This document shows positions 25,327 through 33,483 of a DNA stretch of 58,500 nt, in pieces. Position 1 is the stretch's first letter, and every line of letters starts with the position of its first letter. The stretch is from CAZUDI01 sp964618975. GTDB taxonomy: Bacteria > Desulfobacterota > Desulfomonilia > UBA1062. The stretch lies in the NCBI GenBank assembly GCA_964618975.1, contig CAZUDI010000022.1:1-58500 (forward strand). The letters run 5' to 3'. Both the position numbers and the translations under genes were made by a program. The notes under the pieces were generated by a model. It was not told the DNA's origin and ran no database searches. It worked only from the letters and a program-made list of their open reading frames with translations.

Positions 25327-26001
25327 ATGTTCAGCGCCGCATGCGATGGAGATCTCAGACGGGTCCTCGTCATCGACGATGATGAGGGGGATTGTTGCCT
25401 GGTGGAAGACGTCCTCGCGCAGGACGGCATCGAGGTCGTCAAGGCCGTGGGGGGCGAGGAGGGCATCCGTATCCTGGCGGAAGAACGCTTCCCGGTGGTG
25501 CTCACCGACCTACGCATGCCGGACATCGACGGCTTCGGCATCCTCGATTTCATCCACAAGCGCTCCATCGAGAGTCTGGTGGTGGTCATCACCGGCTATG
25601 CGAGCATCGACAGTGTGATCGAGGCCCTGAGGCTCGGGGCCTACGATTATATCATCAAGCCCTTCGGGGCTGACCTGCTGCGTCTGACCATTACCCGGGC
25701 CTTCGATTTCATCACCCTCAGGGACGGCCGGGACCGCCTGAAATACTTCGAGGGCGTCAACCAGCTCGCCATAACCACGGCCCACGAGGTCTTCCAGCCA
25801 CTGACCGTGCTCATGGGCGAGGCCCAGGCCATCGTCAAGACGGCCCGTGACGATGACATCCGCGAAATGGCCATGCAGGTACTTGCCGAGGCGCGTAAGA
25901 TCCGGGATGTCATCCGCAAGATGGAAAACCTGCAGGAACTCACGCTCAAGACCTTCCCCGGCGGATTCACCATCCTGGATATCGACAAGAGTTCGTCCTA
26001 G
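25327..26001 (+). CDS. Response regulator receiver fused to an orphan histidine-kinase H-box domain
   Basis: 224 residues from ATG 25327; ATG 25312 and TTG 25288 are in-frame alternatives and no start has a good ribosome site. Residues about 9-125 form a receiver: VLVIDDDE acidic pocket, VVLTDLRMPD phospho-acceptor, TGYAS and the Lys in YIIKPFG. The rest has NQLAITTAHEVFQPLTVLMG, a HisKA-type H-box (HE..QP), and a long helix, but no ATP-binding domain follows. It may be a phosphotransfer or dimerisation module phosphorylated in trans. Alternatively the His region is a relic. Confidence 0.8.
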   Translation: MFSAACDGDLRRVLVIDDDEGDCCLVEDVLAQDGIEVVKAVGGEEGIRILAEERFPVVLTDLRMPDIDGFGILDFIHKRSIESLVVVITGYASIDSVIEALRLGAYDYIIKPFGADLLRLTITRAFDFITLRDGRDRLKYFEGVNQLAITTAHEVFQPLTVLMGEAQAIVKTARDDDIREMAMQVLAEARKIRDVIRKMENLQELTLKTFPGGFTILDIDKSSS

Positions 26002-26070
26002 ATGCCGATGGCGGTGTGTTTCAGCAGACCTGCCGTTTTCTTGTATAGGACCTGATCCGGCATCAAAGGC

Positions 26071-26131
26071 AACGCCGCGGGTGAGGCCTTCCGTCCCCGA
26101 GGGGGCGAAGGCGGCTCTCACCCGCGGCGTT
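26071..26131. terminator. Bidirectional terminator-like nested inverted repeat
   Basis: The outer arms AACGCCGCGGGTGAG and CTCACCCGCGGCGTT are perfect complements. An inner hairpin (GCCTTC...GAAGGC around CCCC/GGGG) fills the loop. It lies between the convergent receiver gene and acyl-CoA dehydrogenase gene. There is no U-tract on either side. Confidence 0.65.
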
Positions 26132-26158
26132 AGCGCTCGATGATCTCTCAGAGAGACC

Positions 26159-27322
26159 TCAGCGACAGAGTTCCCGGGCCACGATCATGCGGCGGATCTC
26201 CGAGGTGCCGGCGCCGATCTCGTAGAGCTTGGCATCGCGCCAGAGTTTCTGGATCGGGTATTCGAGGCAGTATCCGTAGCCACCGTGGATCTGCACCCCC
26301 TCGTAGGTGACGCGGCTGGCCGCCTCGGCGGCAAAGAGGATGGCGGAGGCGGCCAGTTTGTCCAGCTCGGTGCCCTTGCCGCCGCGCTTTCCGTTGGGGC
26401 TGTCGGCGAAGCGGGCCGCGCGGTAAACCAGGCCGCGGGCGGCCTCGGTCAGGCAGTACATATCCGCCAGTTTTTGCTGGATCATCTCGAAGTTGTGCAG
26501 GGCCTGGCCGAACTGCTCGCGCTCCTTGGCATACTGGATGGAGTACTCGAGGGCCTGTTCGGCCATGCCGATCGATCCCCCGGCGAGCACGATGCGTTCG
26601 TAGGCCAGCCCGGAGGTGACCACGTGCACGCCCATGTTTTCCTCATAGATGAGATTCTCGGCCGGGACCCGGACATCCTCGAAGCTGAGCTCACTGGTGG
26701 GCGAGCCGCGCATGCCGCACTTGCGGAGTTTCTTGGAGACGCTCACGCCCGGGCTCTGGGCCTCCACGATGAAGGCGCTGATACCCTTGGCCCCACGTTC
26801 GGGTGCGGTCTTGGCATAGACCAGCAGGGTGTGTGCGATACTGCCGTTGGTGATGAACATCTTGGTGCCGTTGAGGATATAGGCATCGCCGTCCTTCCTG
26901 GCATGCGTGCGCATGCCGCCCAGGGCATCGGAGCCGGCGTTGGGCTCGGTGAGGCACAGGGCGCCCACGTGCTCGCCGGTGCACATGGGGGGCAGGTAAC
27001 GGGCCTTCTGTGCATGCGTGCCGTTCTTGTGGATATTGTTGGCACACAGGTTGGAGTGGGCCCCGTAGGTCATGCCCAGCGCCGGGCAGATGCGGCTGAT
27101 CTGCTCGATAGCCAGCATCTGCATCATGATGCCCTGCCCCGCGCCGCCGTACTGCTCGTCGATGGTGATCCCGAGCAGCCCCAGGTCGCCGAGCTTGGTG
27201 AAAAAGTCGGCGGGCATCTTGTCCTCGTCGTCGATCTCTTCCTGGATAGGCCCCAAATCGCCGGCGGCCCATTTGTAAGCGGTGTCCGCAAGCATCCGTT
27301 CTTCATCGGTTAAATCAAACAT
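26159..27322 (-). CDS. Acyl-CoA dehydrogenase, isovaleryl-CoA dehydrogenase-like
   Basis: 387 residues from ATG 27322, chosen because GGAGGT lies 7 bases before it; the upstream ATG at 27337 would hide that site. FAD/substrate motifs include CLTEPNAGSDA, MFITNG and REQFGQALHNFEMIQQKLADMY. The C-terminal IHGGYGYCLEYPI and LYEIGAGTSEIRR closely follow isovaleryl-CoA dehydrogenase. The Glu of the medium-chain enzyme (YEGT) is replaced by YEIGAGT, and the base is likely the Glu in AYERIVLAGG, as in isovaleryl-CoA dehydrogenase. It is divergent from the thiolase/DUF35 genes, suggesting branched or other CoA-ester catabolism. The exact substrate is unproven. Confidence 0.88.
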   Translation of the reverse strand: MFDLTDEERMLADTAYKWAAGDLGPIQEEIDDEDKMPADFFTKLGDLGLLGITIDEQYGGAGQGIMMQMLAIEQISRICPALGMTYGAHSNLCANNIHKNGTHAQKARYLPPMCTGEHVGALCLTEPNAGSDALGGMRTHARKDGDAYILNGTKMFITNGSIAHTLLVYAKTAPERGAKGISAFIVEAQSPGVSVSKKLRKCGMRGSPTSELSFEDVRVPAENLIYEENMGVHVVTSGLAYERIVLAGGSIGMAEQALEYSIQYAKEREQFGQALHNFEMIQQKLADMYCLTEAARGLVYRAARFADSPNGKRGGKGTELDKLAASAILFAAEAASRVTYEGVQIHGGYGYCLEYPIQKLWRDAKLYEIGAGTSEIRRMIVARELCR

Positions 27323-27385
27323 GTCGAATACCTCCATATGACATCAATAAGTGTGAGAATGCCGTAGTGCCTGAGTGTTGACATA

Positions 27386-27414
27386 TATATCAAATTAATT
27401 GATACAAATGTCAA
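27386..27414 (-). promoter_or_regulatory. Sigma-70-type promoter for the acyl-CoA dehydrogenase gene
   Basis: On the minus strand TTGACA (27414-27409) and GATATA (27391-27386) are separated by 17 bases. It points toward the acyl-CoA dehydrogenase, whose start is 64 bases further. It overlaps both palindromes at 27389-27426. Confidence 0.65.
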
Positions 27415-27426
27415 TAATTAATTGAC
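27389..27426. promoter_or_regulatory. Twin palindromic operator-like sites
   Basis: Site 1 (27389-27403) ATCAAATTAATTGAT and site 2 (27410-27426) GTCAATAATTAATTGAC are similar palindromes with centres 22 bases apart, about two helical turns. They overlap the predicted promoters on both strands. The binding protein is unknown; the XRE-cupin regulator at 29964 is a candidate. Confidence 0.6.
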
Positions 27427-27449
27427 AACAAATATTAACTAATGATACA
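27422..27449 (+). promoter_or_regulatory. Sigma-70-type promoter for the thiolase/DUF35 genes
   Basis: TTGACA (27422-27427) and GATACA (27444-27449) are spaced by 16 bases on the plus strand, facing the thiolase gene. A long leader (about 190 bases) follows, in which no further structure is evident. The -35 overlaps palindrome site 2. Confidence 0.5.
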
Positions 27450-27644
27450 TGTTAACAAATACACAACATTAATAAGGCGCCACGTAACGGAAGGAGGGGC
27501 GGACAAGGGAGGTTTCTTTAGCGAATACCGCAAGCGGATGGCCCCTGGGTGGGTGTCCATCAGCTTGCGGGGGCTCTGCCGCATATGCAGGGCGATCGAG
27601 GCCTGAGTGACGAATTCAATTCTTTTGAGAAAGGGGTGTTTTCA

Positions 27645-29081
27645 ATGATTAGGTTCAGTGAAGAACAACTGAAGATTCCGAAAATGGCAAAACCGGTATA
27701 CCTGGTGACGGCGGGACAATCGAAGTTCGACCGGGCCATGCCCGACAAGCGCACCGAGGAGATCTGCATCGATGCCCTCACCGAGGCGGCCGCTCTCATC
27801 GACAAGACCCCGGCCGAGCTGAAACGCTACATTCACACCTGCTATTACGGGCACTTCGCCGACCATTTCGGTGATCAGCTGCTCGGTGAGGCCGTGATCC
27901 ACGACCGGCTCGGCCTGGACCCCCTGGGCAATATCGGGGTCAAGACCGGGGGAGCCACGGGCGGTTCCACCCTGTGGGAGGCGGTCAAGGCCGTGGCCTC
28001 GGGCTATTCGGACTGCGCGCTCGCCATGGGCTGGGAGCGTATGGACGAGGTGCCCACCGACGAGGGGAACTTCCTCATCTCGTGCGCGGCTGACAAGGAC
28101 TGGGAGGGCCCGCTGGGGCACATCTACACCGGCTACTATGCCGTCATGGCCCAGAAGTACTGGAAGGTCTTCGGCAAGGAGGAAGACTCCTTCCGCCGCA
28201 CCCTGGCCGAGATCGCGGTGAAGCATCACGGCTATGCGCGCATGAACCCGTATGCCCAGGGCCCCATGAAGATTACGGTCGATGACGTGCTCAAATCCCC
28301 GGTGGTGGCCTATCCGCTGCGTGCGCTGGACTGCTGCCTCATGAGCGTGGGCGCGGCCTGCGCCATCATTTGCGACGAGCCCACCGCCCTCAAGCTCACG
28401 GCCGGAACCAAGAACAAGCCCCTGCGCATCTGGGTGTCGGCAGGTTCCCATACCCTGCGTCCGGCGGACCGGCGCGACATGCCCATCCCGCTGCTGCCCA
28501 ACGAGAGCGCCGACCAGTACAAGGATCTCGGCGAGCGCTTCCCCGGCGGGGAAAGGTATCCGGGCTTCACCGGGTTCCTGGCCGCCCGCATGGCCGCCTA
28601 CTACGGCTACCGCATGGCCGGGATCAATGACCCCACCGAGGACCTGGATGTCATCGAGCTGCACGATGCCTTCACGATCAGTGACGTGCAGACCTACGAG
28701 GATATCGGCGTGCGGCCCTACGGCGAGGGGCGCGACTATGTGGAATCCGGGGACTGCTACCACACCAACCCCAAGACCGGCCAGCCCGGCAAGCTGCCCT
28801 CCAACCTCTCGGGCGGCCTGATCGGCTGCATGCATGCCGTGGGCGCAACAGGCATCATGCAGACCTTCGAGATCGCCACCCACCTCTGGAACCGCTGGGG
28901 CGAGCTGCATGGCGACGAGCAGAAGTGGCAGCGCTTCAACCGGCAGAAACCGGCCGACTGGACCGACCTGCAGGTCAAGGGGGCCAAGCGTGCCCTGGCC
29001 ATCAGCCATGCCGGGGTCGGCTCGCACGTGACCGCAACCATCCTCATGGATCCCGACCACCTGCTCAAAGAAGATGCCTAA
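27645..29081 (+). CDS. Thiolase-superfamily protein (SCP-x-like) without the usual nucleophile cysteine
   Basis: 478 residues from ATG 27645, preceded by GAAAGGGG; the frame is open further upstream, but without a comparable site. The fold markers of SCP-x-type thiolases are present: ELHDAFTISD, GLIGCMHAVGATG and SHAGVGSHVTA. At the position of the acyl-accepting Cys (usually CSSG before an LREA-like helix) the sequence is GGATGGSTLWEA (about 102-113), with no Cys. It is coupled to a DUF35 OB-fold protein 12 bases downstream, like BbsA/BbsB of anaerobic toluene breakdown and other thiolase/OB-fold pairs. Condensation or cleavage of a CoA ester is inferred; the absence of Cys leaves this open. 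Confidence 0.8.
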   Translation: MIRFSEEQLKIPKMAKPVYLVTAGQSKFDRAMPDKRTEEICIDALTEAAALIDKTPAELKRYIHTCYYGHFADHFGDQLLGEAVIHDRLGLDPLGNIGVKTGGATGGSTLWEAVKAVASGYSDCALAMGWERMDEVPTDEGNFLISCAADKDWEGPLGHIYTGYYAVMAQKYWKVFGKEEDSFRRTLAEIAVKHHGYARMNPYAQGPMKITVDDVLKSPVVAYPLRALDCCLMSVGAACAIICDEPTALKLTAGTKNKPLRIWVSAGSHTLRPADRRDMPIPLLPNESADQYKDLGERFPGGERYPGFTGFLAARMAAYYGYRMAGINDPTEDLDVIELHDAFTISDVQTYEDIGVRPYGEGRDYVESGDCYHTNPKTGQPGKLPSNLSGGLIGCMHAVGATGIMQTFEIATHLWNRWGELHGDEQKWQRFNRQKPADWTDLQVKGAKRALAISHAGVGSHVTATILMDPDHLLKEDA

Positions 29082-29093
29082 AGGAGAGACACG

Positions 29094-29684
29094 ATGAGTA
29101 TATTCGGAACCGTACAGGTCAAGGACAATAAGTACAAGATCAAGGGTGACTTCCACCACATCACCCCCAACATGCCCATCCGCAATGCCGACAACGGATG
29201 GAACCTCCTGGGGGTCACCAATCCGCGCGAGATGATCTACATCCATTCCTACGGCGGGGAAGCAACCTTTTTCGAGAACCTCTCCCAGGGCAAGCTCATG
29301 GCGACCCGTTGCGACAATCCCGACTGTGAATCCCAGGGCACCATCTACCAACCCTTCCGGATCCACTGCATGGATTGCCTGGCCAAGAACACGGTCATCG
29401 ACATGACCGACCTGGCCAAAAAGACCGCCCGGGTTCACACCTTCATGGTCTGCGAACGCTCCGGGGCCTTCAACGTGCTCGATACACCCATCAAGTTCAT
29501 CAATATCGAGTTCGACGGGGTGGCCACGATCCTCATGAGCTACCTCTGCATCGGCCAACCGGAGATCGGGATGCGGGTCGTGCCCATTTTCAGGAAGGGC
29601 AACCCCACCTATACGATCCTGGACCTTTCCTGGGTGCCGGAAGGGACCCCGGCCAAGTCGTTGCCTGAGGGCTTTAGTTTCTGA
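29094..29684 (+). CDS. DUF35 OB-fold, zinc-ribbon acyl-CoA-associated protein
   Basis: 196 residues. A rubredoxin-like zinc ribbon is visible as CDNPDC and, 14 residues on, CMDC, followed by an OB-fold domain (ARVHTFMVCERSG, FINIEFDGVATILMSYL, VVPIFRK). DUF35 proteins bind thiolase or ketosynthase partners and help position CoA substrates. The N-terminal 40 residues are an extension also seen in thiolase-paired members. AAGGAGAG precedes the ATG, 12 bases after the thiolase stop, so the two are probably one complex. Confidence 0.87.
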   Translation: MSIFGTVQVKDNKYKIKGDFHHITPNMPIRNADNGWNLLGVTNPREMIYIHSYGGEATFFENLSQGKLMATRCDNPDCESQGTIYQPFRIHCMDCLAKNTVIDMTDLAKKTARVHTFMVCERSGAFNVLDTPIKFINIEFDGVATILMSYLCIGQPEIGMRVVPIFRKGNPTYTILDLSWVPEGTPAKSLPEGFSF

Positions 29685-29695
29685 GAATGATCCTG

Positions 29696-29721
29696 CCCGC
29701 GGGGCTCGAATGCCCCGCGGG
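29696..29721 (+). terminator. Hairpin after the thiolase/DUF35 genes
   Basis: CCCGCGGGGC-TCGAAT-GCCCCGCGGG is a 10-base-pair stem starting 11 bases after the DUF35 stop. No U-tract follows, so the terminator call is moderate. Confidence 0.6.
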
Positions 29722-29963
29722 ATTCACGGCTGTGTCAGGAAGGTTCGGCGCCAGGCCCGCTCAGCTGGAGCTGGGCAGCATCACGTGTTCTGGTGAGGCT
29801 CTCCCGTTGGCCTTCGGGGTGTCTGCGTCGGTTGGGCTTTGGCACCCCTGGTGGTGCAAGGGACCGTCAGGGTTCGTCCCGGGGCATACCCCAAGATTGA
29901 TAAGTCGGAAGAAATACCTTATACAGGTCACATGATCGTGGAAAGGGCGGGGATTTCGACAGC

Positions 29964-30506
29964 ATGAACCTGGGATCCGTATTGCGCAAGAGACGTAAGG
30001 AACTGGGGCTCACCCTCAAGGCCGTCGCCGAGCGGTCGGGAATCTCGGAGGGATTCCTGTCGCAGGTGGAAAATGATGTCAACTCGCCCTCGGTGGAGAC
30101 GCTCGTGAACATCTGTTCCGCTATCGGCATCGATGTGGGCGAGGCGATCCGTGAGGCGCAGAATCAGAAACAGCTCGGGCTCGTCAGGAGAGGCGAGTGG
30201 GAGGACGTGGAGATTCCGGCCTCGGGCTTTGCCACCCTGCGCTTCCTGGCCCCCGAAGACCGTCGCATTATCGATAGCGCCATCCTGGTGATCGAACCCG
30301 GAAAAAGCATTCCGGCCCGCAAGAACATCAAGAACAGCCAGGAGGTGCTCTGTGTGCTCAAGGGCTGTCTCGAATTGGTGCACGGGGAGGATACCTTCCG
30401 CCTGAAGGAAGGCGATGCCGTGCACTACTGGTCACGCTACGAACAGCAGAAGATCACCAACACCTCGCCGCGTTTGAGCGTGGTGATGTGGATGGGCACC
30501 CTCTAA
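29964..30506 (+). CDS. XRE-family transcriptional regulator with cupin sensor domain
   Basis: 180 residues. The N-terminal helix-turn-helix (LGSVLRKRRKELGLTLKAVAERSGIS, abbreviated here to its ends; about 1-60) is of the XRE type, with FLSQVENDVNSPS as recognition region. The C-terminal half (about 105-178) is a cupin barrel: EVLCVLKGCLELV, GDAVHYW. Such regulators often control amino-acid, polyamine or CoA-ester catabolism. It may act on the palindromes at 27389-27426, but that is inference from position only. Confidence 0.9.
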   Translation: MNLGSVLRKRRKELGLTLKAVAERSGISEGFLSQVENDVNSPSVETLVNICSAIGIDVGEAIREAQNQKQLGLVRRGEWEDVEIPASGFATLRFLAPEDRRIIDSAILVIEPGKSIPARKNIKNSQEVLCVLKGCLELVHGEDTFRLKEGDAVHYWSRYEQQKITNTSPRLSVVMWMGTL

Positions 30507-30728
30507 ATCGTCTCTGGCCTCGCGCGGGGGACACGCGGGAAGCGTGACGCCTAGCGATGTGGGGGCCGCATCTTGTCAGCCAGTCTGTTTGACGATATAC
30601 TCCGGCGGTGATGTGTCGTGGGACTTATGCGCCGCAGTGATGATGAAATCGCTATGGGGCGAGTTCCCAGGGCTTGCGGCGTCAAGGTGGGGGCAGGTCT
30701 AGCCGTATACCTACGAGGGGAGGCGGAT

Positions 30729-31868
30729 ATGAAACCGAACAGACCACAGACGGTCGCCGGGAGATGGACGGGGGCGGGTCCGACGAATCCTATCCCGGAG
30801 AGGGGACGGAGCCTGCCGGGCAGGCCACGCACCGAGCAGCTGGAGATTGCCTTCAACCGGGAACGGGTGAAGGTATGGTACAACCTCATCGATGCCCGCA
30901 CGGCGCACGAGGCGGCCGCGGACCGCGATCGTGGTTCCCTCAAGGGGCCAGTGCTGGTCTTCCTCACCGGGCATGCCCAGCGCCCTGTGGATGCATACCC
31001 CTTCACAACCCGCCTCGCGCATCTCAGCCGGTCCGGGATAGTCATGGCCCCGGTATGTGATACGCCCTTCGGGATCGAGCCGTCCTGGCGCGGGGATGCC
31101 GGCAAGGACATGATCCTTATGGAAGCGGTGCGGCACGTGCTTCTGAAGCGGGATATCCAGGTGACGCCGTCTCCTTCGCCGGAGAACGCGATGGCTGTGA
31201 GCGGGGAGGGAGAGCGCGCCGTTCATCCGGGACGGATCACGGCCGGGCTTGCGGCCGTGGGTTGGTCCCACGGGGCCATCCTGGCCCGACGACTCTGTCA
31301 TGCCCATGCCGGGGCGTTTTCCGCCCTGGCCCAGGTCTGTCCCGCCGGCTATGCCAGGCGCGATCTCGGGCCCCTGCTGATGGCCTTCACCCGGGAGTCG
31401 CTCGGCATCTCGCGCGGCATCCTCAGGGGACAGGCCCGGGATATCCTGCGGGCCGGATGGGGCATCACCCGGGGGCTCTGGGGCGACGGTGCACGCTCGA
31501 TTCGGGCTGCCCTTAACCACAGGCAGCCGGCCAAGCTCATCCGGCTGCTCCTTGATCTGAGGGATTGTACCGCCTATTGTGACGATATGACGCTGGCGGT
31601 AGAGCACCTCGGACACGTCACGGTGATCTTCGGGTACGGGGATACCTGCATGGATGTGGCCATCCAGGCGGGCGTCACCAATGTGAACGCCCCCTCGGAC
31701 GAGGAGCTTCAATCCTTCTGGAACCGCTTTTTTCCGGGCAATCTGTCCGCCGGATCCCGGCTGGTCCTGCGCATCCTTCCCGGCAGCCACCTGGCGCCCC
31801 TCACCCATTGCGATACTTGGGCACGCGGCGTGCTGGAGGGCCTGGAGCAGCTCATCGATGCGAGATGA
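30729..31868 (+). CDS. Alpha/beta-hydrolase-fold protein of unknown function
   Basis: 379 residues from ATG 30729, preceded by GAGGGGAGGCGG; in-frame starts at 30618 and beyond lack such a site. The nucleophile elbow is GWSHG at 178-182 (Ser180), after a strand (AGLAAVG). A candidate catalytic His lies in LPGSHLAPLTH near the C-terminus, and LGHVTVIFGYGD could carry the acid. No signal peptide or membrane helix is seen. Substrate unknown. Its end overlaps or abuts the thermonuclease gene. Confidence 0.65.
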   Translation: MKPNRPQTVAGRWTGAGPTNPIPERGRSLPGRPRTEQLEIAFNRERVKVWYNLIDARTAHEAAADRDRGSLKGPVLVFLTGHAQRPVDAYPFTTRLAHLSRSGIVMAPVCDTPFGIEPSWRGDAGKDMILMEAVRHVLLKRDIQVTPSPSPENAMAVSGEGERAVHPGRITAGLAAVGWSHGAILARRLCHAHAGAFSALAQVCPAGYARRDLGPLLMAFTRESLGISRGILRGQARDILRAGWGITRGLWGDGARSIRAALNHRQPAKLIRLLLDLRDCTAYCDDMTLAVEHLGHVTVIFGYGDTCMDVAIQAGVTNVNAPSDEELQSFWNRFFPGNLSAGSRLVLRILPGSHLAPLTHCDTWARGVLEGLEQLIDAR

Positions 31869-31887
31869 TCGCGGGCACGGGACGGGT

Positions 31888-32376
31888 ATGCGCGACAGCG
31901 TGCGCTGGCCGCTCGTCGTACTGGTGCTTTTAGTGCTGGTCGTGCTCGTGGAGTGGGCCAAGCGACTGGATCTGATAGAGGTGGTCAAGGTCTACGACGG
32001 CGATACCATCGAACTGAAAGACGGGACAAAAGTACGCCTCATCGGGGTCGATGCCCCCGAGGTGGAATCACCCTACACGCACGCTGAGCCCGGGGGAGAT
32101 CAGAGTCGCGACTCTGTGAAGGCGATGCTTCTCGGACAGCGGGTGCGCGTCGTCCAGGGTCCGCAGCCGTTCGATAAGTATGGCAGAAGCCTGGGATATG
32201 TGTACCTGGGTGATGTACTCGTCAACGGCCGCATCATCCGTGACGGCTGGGCGAGGGCCTACAGGCGCTATGATTATCGGGAACGGGAACTCTTCATCGC
32301 TTATGAGAAGGAGGCCCAGGCCCGGCGGCTGGGTCTCTGGGGGGCGTCCACGCGGTCTGCGCGCCCGGGCGGTTAA
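31888..32376 (+). CDS. Thermonuclease (SNase) family nuclease, membrane-anchored
   Basis: 162 residues from ATG 31888; ATG 31858, inside the end of the hydrolase gene, would give 172. An N-terminal hydrophobic helix (about 8-21) could be a signal or anchor. The SNase core has VYDGDTIEL, RLIGVDAPE (Arg50, Asp55, Glu58) and FDKYGR, matching the catalytic Arg, Asp, Glu and Arg of staphylococcal nuclease. It probably cuts DNA or RNA outside the cytoplasm with calcium. Confidence 0.9.
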   Translation: MRDSVRWPLVVLVLLVLVVLVEWAKRLDLIEVVKVYDGDTIELKDGTKVRLIGVDAPEVESPYTHAEPGGDQSRDSVKAMLLGQRVRVVQGPQPFDKYGRSLGYVYLGDVLVNGRIIRDGWARAYRRYDYRERELFIAYEKEAQARRLGLWGASTRSARPGG

Positions 32377-32377
32377 G

Positions 32378-32460
32378 CTTAATGGCCCGAGGGTCGAATT
32401 CCCCGCTGCTTGCAGCGGAAAGCAGGGTCATAAGCTTGCCCTGGGGTTCATACCCATGAT
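32378..32460 (+). repeat. Intergenic structured repeat, copy C
   Basis: It begins CTTAATGGCCCGAGGGTC and aligns with copy B1. Hairpin 1 is CCGCTGC-TT-GCAGCGG, which differs from B1 by a compensatory C-G to T-A pair. The 3' box is CCTGGGGTTCATACCCATGAT. It lies between the convergent thermonuclease and PilZ genes. Confidence 0.72.
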
Positions 32461-32501
32461 CCGCCCGGGATCGTGGCTGCCGGCTGGATGCCGGGCTCCT
32501 T

Positions 32502-32870
32502 CTACCGCGGGGCACCCTTCACGGCGTCGGCGCAGACACTCTGCCAGAGGGCATCGTCCGTGGTGTGTTCGATCGTCAGGGCGATCACGCCCGTCAGGGG
32601 GTTGATGCGCGCGATGGTTCCGAACAGGGAGAGGGAAAGGGAGGGAAAGGTGACGCGGGCGGTTGATCCCGTGAGCTTGAGGGCCTGATCCGGCATGATG
32701 CGGGTGAAGAGGTTGAGGGTCTCCAGGCAGATGCCGTCGGGGCTGAAGTCCCGTGCATATGCCGGACCCTGCAGGTAGGTACGCACTTTCAGAAAGGCTG
32801 GCAAGCGCTTGTAAGTGCGGGGATGATCCCTCTGGTCCGGTGTTCCCCCCCTGTCTTTGTTGCTCTCCAT
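32502..32870 (-). CDS. PilZ-domain protein (c-di-GMP receptor candidate)
   Basis: 122 residues from ATG 32870, 8 bases after AAGGAGGA; the GTG at 32876 is too near that site. The two c-di-GMP binding motifs are present: RTYKR (18-22) for RxxxR and DFSPDG (41-46) for (D/N)xSxxG. The rest is a single beta barrel. No partner domain. It is likely an adaptor that responds to c-di-GMP, for example from the GGDEF protein at 6740. Confidence 0.78.
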   Translation of the reverse strand: MESNKDRGGTPDQRDHPRTYKRLPAFLKVRTYLQGPAYARDFSPDGICLETLNLFTRIMPDQALKLTGSTARVTFPSLSLSLFGTIARINPLTGVIALTIEHTTDDALWQSVCADAVKGAPR

Positions 32871-33278
32871 GCTCACTCCTCCTTATATTGCAAGACCTCC
32901 CCTGTGTACGACCCTGTCCGCCTGCGGAGGCATCCCGTTATAGGAGGGATGCTTAAACGTCGCTGTGTCGCCGAAGCTCCCCTTAACCATACCGTCGGGG
33001 ATGTGATGGCGCGGCGCGTCCGTTTTCTGCCGTTCAGTAGGGGTGCTGTTTGCCGACCATGAGGACTCCGAGGAGTGTCTTTCGCGTGCCATGCCGCCTG
33101 GGAACGCAATGTGCGTTATATCTCCTGCCGCCACACATCACAACCACCTCGTATGATGTATTGATGAAAGATACCCTTCAGGATCCTATCATTATACACC
33201 TGGGAATACGGAAAGTATAGCAGATATTTGCGACTGTTGCCGCGTGGCAGGCATTCACGACCAGGGATGTCGAAAAAT
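32871..33278. other. Intergenic region between two PilZ genes
   Basis: About 400 bases without a credible gene. It becomes AT-rich toward its right end, in front of the promoter at 33279. The short open frames on the minus strand show no family features. Confidence 0.5.
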
Positions 33279-33307
33279 TTGACGGGACGGTCTGGTATGT
33301 ATATAAT
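33279..33307 (+). promoter_or_regulatory. Strong sigma-70 promoter
   Basis: TTGACG (33279-33284) and TATAAT (33302-33307) are separated by 17 bases, a near-consensus promoter facing the small gene at 33484 and the PilZ gene at 33660. It gives a leader of roughly 170 bases that includes the palindrome CTAATTAATTAG (33442-33453). Confidence 0.7.
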
Positions 33308-33483
33308 TAAAATAAAAGGTAAATTCTGGAAGCGGGTGCATGGGGGCCGACTTTGAGCGCCGAGGCGCAGGTGAAGGGTGTCGGGAATATTTACGGATTG
33401 GATGCATGATGGGGCTTGAAAAATTTAATTCACTGATATATCTAATTAATTAGGTATGGAGTGGATCTTGCAATGTGTCCGGC

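Noticed and set aside
27642..29558. 638-codon open frame on the minus strand opposite the thiolase/DUF35 genes
   Set aside because: It lies wholly antisense to two well-supported genes, has low-complexity Gly/His/Val-rich content and no family motif; long antisense frames are common in GC-rich DNA.
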